A stretch of 64,000 nt of DNA from Prorocentrum cordatum. Lineage: Eukaryota > Sar > Dinophyceae > Prorocentrales > Prorocentraceae. The position numbers and the translations under genes are program-made. Of the stretch, positions 20,870-29,596 are shown in pieces. The notes beneath the pieces are model-generated. The model was not told the DNA's origin. It did not search any database and worked only from the letters and a program-made list of their open reading frames with translations. Every line of letters begins with the position of its first letter. Within the stretch, counting starts at the first letter, position 1. The stretch is taken from the NCBI GenBank assembly GCA_963575745.1, contig CAUYUJ010020541.1:1-64000 (forward strand), written 5' to 3'.

Positions 20870-23800
20870 TCACTGCGAATGATCAAAGAAGGTCTGCACA
20901 ACCTGTGGGAGCACCTCGCATATGCGCTCCGCCGCCGATAGCTCCGTATCTGTAACAGTGGCGCTCGGTGGTAGACACCAAGCCGCAAGATACACATCCT
21001 TGAAAATGATGTCGGTCCGCGAGAAGATATACTTGTTTCGCAGACCAATCTGTATCCATGCACCACAGGCACTTCCGCGGCTACAAACTCCCCCATCAAA
21101 GCCGGCTTTGATAAGGCAAGGAATATAACACTGAGATTCAAAGTCGTTGAGGTAAACGAAATCGGCGTACACATGGCCCTGACGGGCCTGATGGGTCAGT
21201 AAGTCTGCTTTCTGGTTCCATTCCCGAAACGAATGAGAGAAGAAGTCACGGCCGGCCTCTGGAGGCCTCACCAAGTAAGTTTCCTGCATTTCGTCCAACT
21301 TATTAATCAGAGTATCCACCCTTTTCTGATATACCTGAGCTAATACTTTCCATTTCCCGCAGAGCCAGTTAATAACAAGCAGTGAGTCCCCTTGGATGTC
21401 CAGTGGTATCCCATCTGTATCGAGGTCCCACTGTGTACAACGCATATTATGCAACGCAATACGTTTGCTGAGGCGATCCCTATATGCTGGTGTATCCTCC
21501 CGATCCTGACCGATATGAACCCCTCCATCCTCATCCAAGTTCAAGAATACAGGCACCCCTGAGGACGCCAACCCTTTACACTTCTTTTGGAAGTACTTCA
21601 ACATAGTACTAGAACAAACATTAGCAGCGAAATCCATGAAATGCTCAAAACTTCCAGCAAAGAACTCCCACCAGGATAAACCGTAAAACGATTCCAATGA
21701 ATAATACCACGGACGGAGTCCGACGCTCTCCTGTCCCCCCCGATGCCTTTTCATAGAGCTGGCCTCCTTCCAGTTTCCCCAACATCTGAGAGCCTCACTT
21801 GAATCCGTCCTCATTCTATCCCACAGTCGGCCAAACGCCAGACATGAGAAACGAGAATCTCTCCAAGCTCTCATCGAGTTCGCCTCCAGCTCCCCCCGAT
21901 CTGTGATCAGCCTGTGTGCAAAGTCCTGGATGTCAATTGCCCACATCCAATGCACTCTGAGAAACTTCTGTACAATGCCCACGAAGTGAGCATCATGAAA
22001 TTTTTGTCTCGCACGTTCATACCTCCTCGTATTCCATTCCTGGTAACTTTCCCCCTCCCTCCGTATACAGCGAGACATTACAGACAGGCACTTGCCCTCA
22101 AAGATATGAAGGGCGCTCAATGAACTTGAATCGACCGTGCATCCTTCCGCCGCGTAGAGCACAATACTCTGAACTCTCTGAGCATACCTCTCATACTTAT
22201 CTTTCAACGGGATGGCCGTGGAGCGGAAGAAGGTCGCCTGCCCCCAGAAGGCCCTGCGAGCACAGTCAATACGAGCGTCCAAATCATGATGTTCATTCAC
22301 ATGTAGTTCAGAACAAATATAAGCCCCCAGCACCTCCATCTCCGTCGTCCTTCTAAATCGATACACTCCAGACGCCTCCGACCCCACCGAGAGAGCAAGA
22401 TCAGCAGTGTGAAGTATTTCCCCTTCCACATCTCGCGGCGGCTCGACCCCGAACACCATATACAATAGGCTGGATTCCTTCCATCTCATTCCATAATCAT
22501 GTAACTGTGTAGTTAGACCGTGTAACATGCGTGTGAGTTCCTCTCGACTCCGAGCCAATACATAACAGTTGTCAGCCCAAAGGAAATGATTAATAATCGA
22601 AACACAGCTAGTCGAGCCAGTCACATACTCAATACGATAACCTAGTCCTAGTACGTCCCATTCTCGAATCGTGGAGCCCCACATAGCAGCAACGATGAGA
22701 TTGAAGGCCAACGGTCCCTCGGGCCCTCCCGTCCGAATACATTTGCCCCACCTAACCTCCACCACCTCAATCCCATCATAATAGACAGTGCCTACACATT
22801 CGCACAAGGGGTCAAGTAGAGCATACTGTAGGTAAAGGGGTACATCCGCATGATCCAACCCGCGCCTGACATTGGCCACCGTGCAGTGATCGAACGCCTG
22901 AAGGACATCAGCGTTCGCCAAGTGTGCCGTTTCCCCTTTTCCCCATTGTGCAGCATGTTGACCTATGTGTTTGATGCTAGCCGTGATTTCGTGTGTACGA
23001 CGGTGTTCCTGGAAACCATACAACCCAATATGACGAAACACTCCTTTTCTTTCAATATGACCCTCAACCAAGAGAACAACACAGGAACTGAACCATCTCG
23101 AAACAGCATTCTGCATACACAGCAAACGTCCGTCTTTTAACTTAGTGATCCCTGGAGTTTTTGGCATAAAAGAGACGAGAATCTCACGCCACGACTGAGG
23201 ATACGGAATCGTGAGCTTGATGATTTTATCGAACAACTTCTGGATCGCTCTGAGAGCACACCACGGCAAGCTCCTTAGAATCTCGCACGGTATCCCGTCT
23301 GGCCCAGTAGCCCTCTGGGTCTTCAGCCGAGCTCGTGCTCTGAGAAGCAGCGCCATACTAATTCCCACAACTGATGTGGAACGTATCTCATGTACAGCCC
23401 TCATCCTGATCTCCTCCATCATACTGTTGGTGGAATTGCGTATCTCTTCGGACGACACCTTGCAACGAACGAACTTGTCGAGCTCCTCCTTCCACTCCTC
23501 ACGGTCCTCCGTCTCCCTCCCATCCACCACTAAATGTTTGATAGTATATCTGACCTTTCTTTTTGTTGGGGGACATCTGCACATAATCATATCACGTCGA
23601 TAACCTCTGCGTAGACGATTAGCCTCATTCTTTAACCTCCTCAACCTCTCCACTTCCTCCTTCGGACACATCTTAACCTCCTCCTCCGCTCTTGTGAGCT
23701 GCACCGGCCTGGACGGCTCTCTCTGTCTTCTCGCACCCGTGGTGGAGTAGTCCACCGTCGGTGACAAGTACGCCTCCAGCATAGTACTCTCCAGACCCTG

Positions 23801-24823
23801 TGGACAGGTCACAGACGGACACCTTGAAAAGGCAGCACCGCCTAGATACGAATCCACATGCTGTCGAGCCTGATGCTCATCAGCCCAAGTCGAACACTTG
23901 TATCCGACCAGAGACGGCCTAGACTTCTGACCAGGCTGGGGGTCAGGGCGACGAACAATCACGTTCCCAGGGTCAGTGAAACTCGCCGTGATGATTGCGC
24001 GATCGGATAATCTACTGAGCTGCTTCTTCCCACCCCTCTTGAAACACCACTTCACCTCCAGATCCGAGAACTCCCAACGGTGAGGGACCATTAGGTAATC
24101 CAGGACCCTCTTCGAAGTCAGAAACTTGTTCCCCCCCCACGACTCCCAGGTATGCCTCCTAGTACAGAAAGTGTTGGCGGCCTTCAGTCCATGCGATTCC
24201 ATGAACTCTAACAACAGCTCCTTCAGCCTCCTCCTCCGACTCCTCCTTTCAATCTGCTGTGTACCGTCTCCTCCTCTCTCCCACCTTCTGTCCGTACGAG
24301 TACCTTCCTTTCCAGTAGCCTCATACTCCTCCCCATTATACGTAAATCTGCATCCAGGCGGAATCTCCACGTTTGCATCTAGCAGAACACAAAAGCTGGC
24401 CTGAGGAAACTTAGTGCGGAGAACATTGCGAGCACGACCGATCTGCTCATATACCTCCGCAGCAATCTCAACACAATCCTCCACATGAGGGTCTGGCAAA
24501 TACGCTGACACAATAATGAGTGGTGACTTCTCTGACCCAAAGACACCGATAACGAACCTCGTGAAACAAGTGAAAAACATACGGACGGCAGCCGCCCAAG
24601 ATCTGTCGAAGATGAGAGCTGCCTTACTACACGAACTAGTTTTGATGCGCCACCCCAAGCGTTCAAATTCCCCGTGCACTAGGTATTGAGTTTCCTGACA
24701 TGCAAAGAGCCCACCACATGCCCTCATATGATGGAGAATCTCAGCACATTTGAAATGAGCCTCCCCTGCTTTGTTCAGGTTCCAGCTCGCTAAGCGCATG
24801 CCTCGGACGAGGCGCCGCAAACG
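20870..24823 (-). CDS. ORF2 of nLTR-1: APE-type endonuclease, reverse transcriptase, permuted RNase H
   Basis: The frame runs about 1317 codons from just after the ORF1 stop. Numbering from the TTG at 24820: endonuclease residues 10-280 with SWNLN (12-16), QE (E43), SAYLPD (Y107), LLDANVE (D148, N150), HTWES, LDYLMV and SDR (272-274, where SDH is usual). RT motif A NADVLQAFDHC (D638), motif B CIRTGGPEGPLAFN and motif C FLWADNCYV (D750; second Asp is Asn). A long connector with W-rich and basic helices follows. The end (about 1130-1310) contains D1145 (GDSLLV), H1196 and D1206 (HSFREWNQKAD), D1242 (FDGGVC) and E1293 (TDTELSAAE), an RNase H in permuted order. No internal stop is present. Known role of the family: target-primed reverse transcription. 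Confidence 0.85.
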   Translation of the reverse strand, partial: RLRRLVRGMRLASWNLNKAGEAHFKCAEILHHMRACGGLFACQETQYLVHGEFERLGWRIKTSSCSKAALIFDRSWAAAVRMFFTCFTRFVIGVFGSEKSPLIIVSAYLPDPHVEDCVEIAAEVYEQIGRARNVLRTKFPQASFCVLLDANVEIPPGCRFTYNGEEYEATGKEGTRTDRRWERGGDGTQQIERRSRRRRLKELLLEFMESHGLKAANTFCTRRHTWESWGGNKFLTSKRVLDYLMVPHRWEFSDLEVKWCFKRGGKKQLSRLSDRAIITASFTDPGNVIVRRPDPQPGQKSRPSLVGYKCSTWADEHQARQHVDSYLGGAAFSRCPSVTCPQGLESTMLEAYLSPTVDYSTTGARRQREPSRPVQLTRAEEEVKMCPKEEVERLRRLKNEANRLRRGYRRDMIMCRCPPTKRKVRYTIKHLVVDGRETEDREEWKEELDKFVRCKVSSEEIRNSTNSMMEEIRMRAVHEIRSTSVVGISMALLLRARARLKTQRATGPDGIPCEILRSLPWCALRAIQKLFDKIIKLTIPYPQSWREILVSFMPKTPGITKLKDGRLLCMQNAVSRWFSSCVVLLVEGHIERKGVFRHIGLYGFQEHRRTHEITASIKHIGQHAAQWGKGETAHLANADVLQAFDHCTVANVRRGLDHADVPLYLQYALLDPLCECVGTVYYDGIEVVEVRWGKCIRTGGPEGPLAFNLIVAAMWGSTIREWDVLGLGYRIEYVTGSTSCVSIINHFLWADNCYVLARSREELTRMLHGLTTQLHDYGMRWKESSLLYMVFGVEPPRDVEGEILHTADLALSVGSEASGVYRFRRTTEMEVLGAYICSELHVNEHHDLDARIDCARRAFWGQATFFRSTAIPLKDKYERYAQRVQSIVLYAAEGCTVDSSSLSALHIFEGKCLSVMSRCIRREGESYQEWNTRRYERARQKFHDAHFVGIVQKFLRVHWMWAIDIQDFAHRLITDRGELEANSMRAWRDSRFSCLAFGRLWDRMRTDSSEALRCWGNWKEASSMKRHRGGQESVGLRPWYYSLESFYGLSWWEFFAGSFEHFMDFAANVCSSTMLKYFQKKCKGLASSGVPVFLNLDEDGGVHIGQDREDTPAYRDRLSKRIALHNMRCTQWDLDTDGIPLDIQGDSLLVINWLCGKWKVLAQVYQKRVDTLINKLDEMQETYLVRPPEAGRDFFSHSFREWNQKADLLTHQARQGHVYADFVYLNDFESQCYIPCLIKAGFDGGVCSRGSACGAWIQIGLRNKYIFSRTDIIFKDVYLAAWCLPPSATVTDTELSAAERICEVLPQVVQTFFDHSQ

Positions 24824-24826
24824 TCA
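24824..24826 (-). promoter_or_regulatory. In-frame TGA between ORF1 and ORF2 (possible readthrough site)
   Basis: ORF1 ends ...NRRQ-TGA and the same frame continues CGT TTG CGG into the endonuclease. The TGA-C context is known to be leaky. The same order, TGA followed by a CG-starting Arg codon, is found in nLTR-2 at 35900-35902. Confidence 0.55.
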
Positions 24827-26221
24827 CTGCCTACGATTCACTTCCTGAAGTATATCATTCATGGGAACCTTCAGCGCCGGATAAAAAGAAACAATACGAG
24901 CCCATGCATCAGCATGAAGAACCCAAGCCCCTGTGGTATTCGTATACGTCGCAAAACAGACGGGTCGGAAATTCGTAACAGCTTGAGTCCAAATCTGACT
25001 TCTCGGTGGCCCCACCTCCCCACGGATCTCGATTTGAACATGAGCCGAGGTCATACTACGCCAAGTCCCACAGAAACGAGCAACCGCTTTCACATGATCA
25101 CGCTTCCAGGGTGCACACTCCACTAACGTACGAATCTTTCTGGGATCGATTGGCGTGTCCATATCATGAGTGAGAACATCGGCATCTGGATACGTATAAC
25201 CTGGGGGCGGGGCAATGCGGTCGGCGGGTTCCTTACAGACCATATCCATCCATTTCTTTATTCTCCAAAGAGTGTCCCGTGGTGTCCCTTCTTTGAAACC
25301 GACCTTCACACTGCCGTACATATATCTTCCTCCGTTTAAACGTTCAGTTTTATCTTTATCGTAAGCATTCCTTTCCTCCCCCTGAAGTGTCCCAATCATA
25401 TTAGATATTAACTGTGCCGCATCTGCCCAGGGTATCATTTGATTTCCCCGATTTACTTGATTCGACCAGTCCGTAACCCACCCTTTCAGCTCGAGATAAG
25501 TTGGTGCGAACTGGCTCGATCGCTCCTGTTGCACGCGAGGGAACGAACCTCCACCACCACCAGAGGAGCCACCAGGGCCCACACTAGTCGAAACCGAAGC
25601 TGCAGGAGATCCAGCCAAAATTTGCTTAACCTGTTTCTCCAAAATCTCTGTCCGTGCATCTGATTTGTCCATTCTCTCCGTATGCAACTTGAGTGTGTCA
25701 TCCACTCTTTTAATGTCCGTCTTCGTCGATTGAACAACATGGATCAGATCCTCATGGGCATCCTCCGTTTTCCAAACATGCTTCATCATCATCTGTTTGA
25801 AAGGATCCTTCTCCTTTTCTAACATCACTTTCCTCTCCTCCTCAATCTCTGTTCCACGTGCACGTTTGGATCGAGTCTCACCATCCCCAGTCATCGCGGC
25901 ATCCGCCGCTGCTGCAACATGAGTCATATCTTCAAGAATATTACCGTTCAATCCGTATTTATCTAACCAGCTCCTATCGTCCTCACGTTGACGTTTGTTT
26001 GATGCTGCCTCCAGTGCCTGCAGATCTTTCTGATCCCACGGCTGGTATTCCTCAAGGTAATCAAAGTTGACTCTCTCGTCCTGGTAGTCTTCTGTGGGTA
26101 TGTCCAAATTCCTTTGACGCCGAAACCACTCCTCAGTACTTTCACCCCAATGCTCGAGTCCTATCTCTCTCCTCAATGCCAGCTGAGCCTCAGGACTGTC
26201 GTACGACGTGATTGTCAACAA
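24824..26221 (-). CDS. ORF1 of nLTR-1: coiled-coil protein, probable RNA-binding chaperone
   Basis: An open frame of 465 codons. Acidic/aromatic N-terminus, basic patch SKRARG near 118, likely coiled coil about 150-202 (heptad-like KTDIKRVDDTLKLHTERM), Gly-rich linker 217-226, then a conserved domain from 240 (YLELKGWVTDW; WKRDHVKAVARFCGTWRSM) shared with nLTR-2. ORF1 proteins of other LINEs bind RNA; I infer that role, but I do not recognise a named fold. The frame opens after a TGA with TTG codons and its first in-frame ATG is residue 99, so the true start is uncertain. It ends with TGA in frame with ORF2. Confidence 0.7.
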   Translation of the reverse strand: MLTITSYDSPEAQLALRREIGLEHWGESTEEWFRRQRNLDIPTEDYQDERVNFDYLEEYQPWDQKDLQALEAASNKRQREDDRSWLDKYGLNGNILEDMTHVAAAADAAMTGDGETRSKRARGTEIEEERKVMLEKEKDPFKQMMMKHVWKTEDAHEDLIHVVQSTKTDIKRVDDTLKLHTERMDKSDARTEILEKQVKQILAGSPAASVSTSVGPGGSSGGGGGSFPRVQQERSSQFAPTYLELKGWVTDWSNQVNRGNQMIPWADAAQLISNMIGTLQGEERNAYDKDKTERLNGGRYMYGSVKVGFKEGTPRDTLWRIKKWMDMVCKEPADRIAPPPGYTYPDADVLTHDMDTPIDPRKIRTLVECAPWKRDHVKAVARFCGTWRSMTSAHVQIEIRGEVGPPRSQIWTQAVTNFRPVCFATYTNTTGAWVLHADAWARIVSFYPALKVPMNDILQEVNRRQ

Positions 26222-26257
26222 CGGTCAACAAGGACACGTCGAACGACGTGATAGTCA
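26193..26257. repeat. Short tandem duplication at the start of ORF1
   Basis: GGACTGTCGTACGACGTGAT (26193-26212) and GGACACGTCGAACGACGTGAT-like (26232-26252) are imperfect copies about 39-40 bp apart. They overlap the first codons of ORF1 and may have moved or destroyed its original start. Confidence 0.55.
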
Positions 26258-26467
26258 GTAACTACCACCCGTTCAATAAGAGGTAAAGAATGCTGACAGA
26301 CAATGAACAGCAGTGCAGCACACCAGAGAATCTCAATACCACGAAGAAGAATATAGCGTACAATACAAGAGATGTAGAGTAGCAGACAAAAACCTCGAGG
26401 GAACCCAGGCAAGCCGGGCTCACACCCCGAGGCCAGGGCTCGCTAGAACGTCTGGAGGTTCCCCAGG

Positions 26468-26501
26468 CAGAGACGTTCTTGAGCCGAGACGTTCTTGAGC
26501 C
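26468..26501 (-). repeat. 5'-terminal tandem repeats of nLTR-1
   Basis: On the minus strand the element begins with CGGCTCAAGAACGTCT twice. nLTR-2 starts with the related GGCTCAAGGGTTCCC three times. Confidence 0.7.
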
Positions 26502-26820
26502 GGCGCGGCGCTGCCCGGTGCACATTAAGGGAGTTTTCTCCCAGATTTCTGTGCGAAAGAGCTCTCAAGCTCATCTGCAGCTCGAGTTAAGTGGAAAAAA
26601 TCACCATCAGTTCGAAAAAAAATCGGTCGCACACGAATAGTTTTACGGACCTAGCTCGGGTAGCAGACTGTGTTCAGAGCTCTAGATGCTCCAGCCGAAC
26701 GCCCCTGATGATTCTGGATCGGTTTCTGCGCGTACCAGCTCTGCAACTCTGCTACAGCTTCAGTTAAGCACAGAAGACCGACAGCGCCTGTAAAGAGAAC
26801 TTGAAGAATACGAATAGTTG
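26502..26820 (-). mobile_element. HpC remainder plus satellite units
   Basis: Right flank of nLTR-1: GCGCGGCGCTGCCCGGTGC continues as at 52673, then satellite units (CTCATCTGCAGCTCGAG, TTCAGAGCTCTAGATGC) up to the palindromic junction. Confidence 0.55.
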
Positions 26821-26892
26821 AAGATACAAAAACTGGACGCCGGCGGTAACAAAGGTTGACGGTTTACCGCAGGCGTCCAGTTTTTGTATCTT
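26821..26892. repeat. Palindromic junction around an Hp hairpin (29-bp arms)
   Basis: Left arm 26821-26849 and right arm 26864-26892 are complementary with one mismatch, around a 14-base loop. The inner part is an Hp hairpin (GCGGTAA/TTACCGC); the outer part adds AAGATACAAAAACTGGACGCC and its complement. Module orientation flips here, from left-hairpin to right-hairpin. Confidence 0.85.
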
Positions 26893-27174
26893 TGTGTAAA
26901 ATTTGAAAGTTCGTTTTAAGAAGAAGTATTTTCCCACCTGTAGTGGGTTACGCCGCGTCTGCCAGTCAAATGCTCAGGTCCCTAGCTGCAATATTACTAT
27001 CAAAACACTTGGGGGCACCAACGTTGGATGAAAACCGAAAACACGTATTTGTCGATATTTTTTCTTCACGCTTGAGAAAGGTTTTTCCGTGTGTTTCGAG
27101 TAGCGCCGCGCGGGAAAAGAGCTCCACGAGGCTCCCGGCGGTGACCTGGTTGAAAGTTCACCGCCGGATCCCAG
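26893..27174 (+). mobile_element. HpC element in inverted orientation, 5' part missing
   Basis: HpC body reads in reverse (CTGTAGTGGGTTACGCCGCG, ATATTACTATCAAAACACTT). It ends with GAGCTCCACGAGGCTCCCGG, the hairpin CCGGCGGTGA...TCACCGCCGG and CCCAG at 27174. Confidence 0.65.
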
Positions 27175-27602
27175 TTCCGGGGCGCTGGAGAGCTAGTTCG
27201 CAAGAAAAATCTCGACGGACCTTTTGGTGACTTTTGCTCGGTTGAAAATTTGTTCTCGGAATTCAAAAATTCGTTTGAGCTCTAGTATTTTTTCTCATCA
27301 TGTTCGAACTTATTCCCGCTCGCCGTCTTGATCGCAGCTCGATCGGGTACCTACTGCTGCCAAAAAGCGTTCGGGCGGGATCGGCCGTTTCGAGTCATCT
27401 TGACACGCGTTGACGGTTTTCTGGACTTAACTCGAGGTTTAGGACAGCTACAGAGCTGATACTTACAGAAACCAATCGAGAATGATTATGCGTGTTCGTC
27501 TGTTGCATCCAGAGGTCTCAACTCGGTCTGCTACTCGAGCTAGGTTCGCGAAACTATTCGTATTCTTGCAGTCATCTTGATAGGTGCTGTCGGTTGTCTG
27601 CA
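27175..27602 (+). mobile_element. HpB core and satellite in inverted orientation
   Basis: Reverse complement of HpB core (GGACCTTTTGGTGAC, CCCGCTCGCCGTCTTGATCG) and one to two satellite units. From 27335 it is the left copy of a duplicated segment. Confidence 0.6.
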
Positions 27603-27898
27603 CTGGCGCCGGCGGTGAACCGTCAACCTGGTCACCGCCGGGAACCTCGTAGAGCTCCTTGCACCAGTAAGAGTGCTCAGAATCGAATGAGAATAATAAA
27701 TGAAGATTTCCTTAAAATCTCAATTTTGGATTTTTTCGATGTTCATATTAGCTCGGTTCCCGGAAGTCAACTCATAAGCAAATGCATCAGCAGAGCTGAG
27801 ATGTTCTCAGAGTGAAGCTTATATGCAAATGCTCAGCGTAAAAATCTGCTTTCTCAAAATAAATGGTCAATATCTCTCAAATCTTAGCAAAGCCGACC
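27335..27898. repeat. Segmental duplication, copy 1 (564 bp)
   Basis: Nearly identical to 30097-30661, from CAGCTCGATCGGGTACC to AAAGCCGACC, including the exact satellite/HpA junction. Only a few substitutions and a 1-base indel separate them. Confidence 0.9.
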
Positions 27899-27905
27899 CA
27901 AATAT
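27603..27905 (-). mobile_element. HpA element, tail missing
   Basis: Perfect head CTGGCGCCGGCGGTGA...TCACCGCCGG inserted after TGTCTGCA. The body breaks at GACCCAAATATCAC, where inverted HpB core follows. The sister copy at 30365-30761 is complete. Confidence 0.65.
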
Positions 27906-28858
27906 CACTCGGTTGAAAATTTTGTTCTCGGAATTCAACAATTCGTTTGAGCTCTAGTATTTTTTCTCATCATGTTCGAACTTATTCCCGCTCGCCGTCT
28001 TGATCGCAGCTCGATCGGGTACCTTTAACTGCCAAAAAGAACTCCGGCGGGATCGGCTGTTTCGAGTCATCTTGACAGGCGTTGCCGGTTTTTTTTACTT
28101 AACTCGAGCTGTAGAGGAGCTACAGAGCTGGTATTTACAGAAACGGATCCAGAATCATCAGGCGCGCTCGTCTGTTGCATCCAGAGGTCTGAACTGGGTC
28201 TGCCACTCGAGCTAGGTCCGCAAAACTATTCGTATTGTTCGAGTCATCTTGCCAGGTGCTGTCGGTTTTCTGTACCTAACTCGGGCTGTAGGAGAGCTAC
28301 AGAGCTCATAGGCACAGAAACCGATTCGGAATCATCCGGCGCGTTCGTCTGTTGCATCCAGAGGTCTGAACTCGGTCTGCTTCTCGAGCTAGGTTCGCGA
28401 AACTATTGGTATTGTTCGAGTTATCTTGACTGGTGCTGTCGGTTTTCTGTACTCAACTCGGGCTGTAGAGGAGCTACAGAGCTGGTACGCACAGGAACCA
28501 ATTCAGAATGAATCATGCGCGTTCGTCCATTGCATCCAGAGGTCTCAGCTCGGTCTGCTACTCGAGCTAGATCCGCAAAACTATTCGCATTCGACCAATT
28601 TGTTTTGAAATGATCGTTTAACTCGAGCTGCAGATAAGCTCGAGCGCTCTTTGGCACAGAAATGAAAAGAAAATCATGAGGCGCGCTAGGCTGGAGTATC
28701 TAGAGGCTTGGCTTGGGTCTGTTATGAGTGCAGACCCCAATCAACTAGTCATACTCTGCTTTTTTTCTGGTGATGAAATTCGTCTTCTCGACTGAAATCG
28801 AGGTGCAGCTGAGCTTGAGAGCTCTCAGGCATTGCAATTGGAAGCAAGTTTGGGCCTG
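27906..28858 (+). mobile_element. HpB core and satellite array, inverted
   Basis: Repeats HpB core from TCGGTTGAAAATTTTG and about five inverted satellite units (GAGGTCTGAACTCGGTCTGC, CTGTAGGAGAGCTACAG). Short ORFs differ from unit to unit. No gene. Confidence 0.6.
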
Positions 28859-29119
28859 TACCTCGTAGAGCTCTTCGGCATCGATGAGCTAGAGGAATTC
28901 CGGCGCGGGGTGCAGCTAGTTGACCCACCCGCCCCGGGCGGACAATGCGTGAACTTTGGGTCGGTTGGGCGAACATTGTGGAAGATTTGAACATTCATTA
29001 TGAGAACCAATATTTTTCGCACCTGCATCGGGTTATGCCGCGTCCGCCAGTGAAATTCTCAGGTCCGCAGCTGCAGTATTACCATCAAAACACTTGCAGC
29101 AACCGACTTTCGGTGAGAG

Positions 29120-29163
<44 letters not shown>

Positions 29164-29287
29164 TTCAAGTTTTTTGAGCTCACGCGTATGACAGCTTCTC
29201 CCATGTATTCCGAGCAGCGCCGTGCGGACAAGAGCTCTACGAGGCTCCCGGCGGTAACCTGGTTGACGGTTTACCGCCGGCTCCCAG
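28859..29287 (+). mobile_element. Complete HpC element, inverted (429 bp)
   Basis: It starts TACCTCGTAGAGCTCTTCGG and ends with hairpin CCGGCGGTAA...TTACCGCCGGCTCCCAG, so both ends are present. An A run (29120-29159) lies inside. Confidence 0.75.
29120..29159. repeat. Poly-A run (~40)
   Basis: Uninterrupted A run followed by T-rich sequence, inside an inverted HpC. Its length may be unreliable in any assembly. Confidence 0.9.
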
Positions 29288-29596
29288 TGGTAACTTTTGG
29301 TCGGTTTTGCTAATATTTGAAAGATATTTAACAATTCATTTTGAGAGAGCAGATTCTTACGCCGAGCATTGGCATATAAACTGTGTTCCCAGAGCAGCTC
29401 AGCTGTCTAGAGCCAGTTTTAGTATCAGTTCACTTCCAGGAACCGACTTCATGTTGACACCAAAAAATGTCAATTCGACGCTTCTCTAGAAATACTCCGA
29501 GAAGCTCCCTGCTTCGATCCTGAGCACTGTTACGCGTGCAAGGAGCTCTACGAGGTTCCCGGCGATGACCAGGTTGACGGTTCACCGCCGGCGCCA
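29288..29596 (+). mobile_element. HpA element, inverted, 5' part missing
   Basis: Inverted HpA body (CATTTTGAGAGAGCAGATTC, GCCGAGCATTGGC), GAGCTCTACGAGGTTCCCGG, and a head with GGCGATGA/TCACCGCC (one mismatch), ending GCGCCAG. Confidence 0.65.

Larger units (their letters stand above)
20609..26501 (-). mobile_element. nLTR-1: near full-length non-LTR retrotransposon
   Basis: A 5.9-kb element on the minus strand. Its 5' end has two copies of CGGCTCAAGAACGTCT. ORF1 (24824-26221), TGA, and ORF2 (20870-24823) are in one frame. A 3' region of about 260 bp holds stem-loops, a GGCC(TCAGT)GGCC hairpin, and GCAAAGACGC followed by 11 A. It sits in an HpC hairpin loop at CAACCAGG^T. The right flank resumes inside HpC (GCGCGGCGCTGCCCGG), so about 30-35 bp of target is missing instead of a duplication. 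No LTRs are seen. Confidence 0.85.

Noticed and set aside
24824-24826. UGA reassigned to an amino acid
   Set aside because: ORF2 of nLTR-1, nLTR-2 and nLTR-3 and the nLTR-4 ORF all end at TGA just after the last conserved motif, so TGA works as a stop. Trp is encoded by TGG.
20609-26501. Retrovirus or LTR retrotransposon
   Set aside because: No LTRs, protease or integrase. The endonuclease is APE-type and the 3' end has an A tail.
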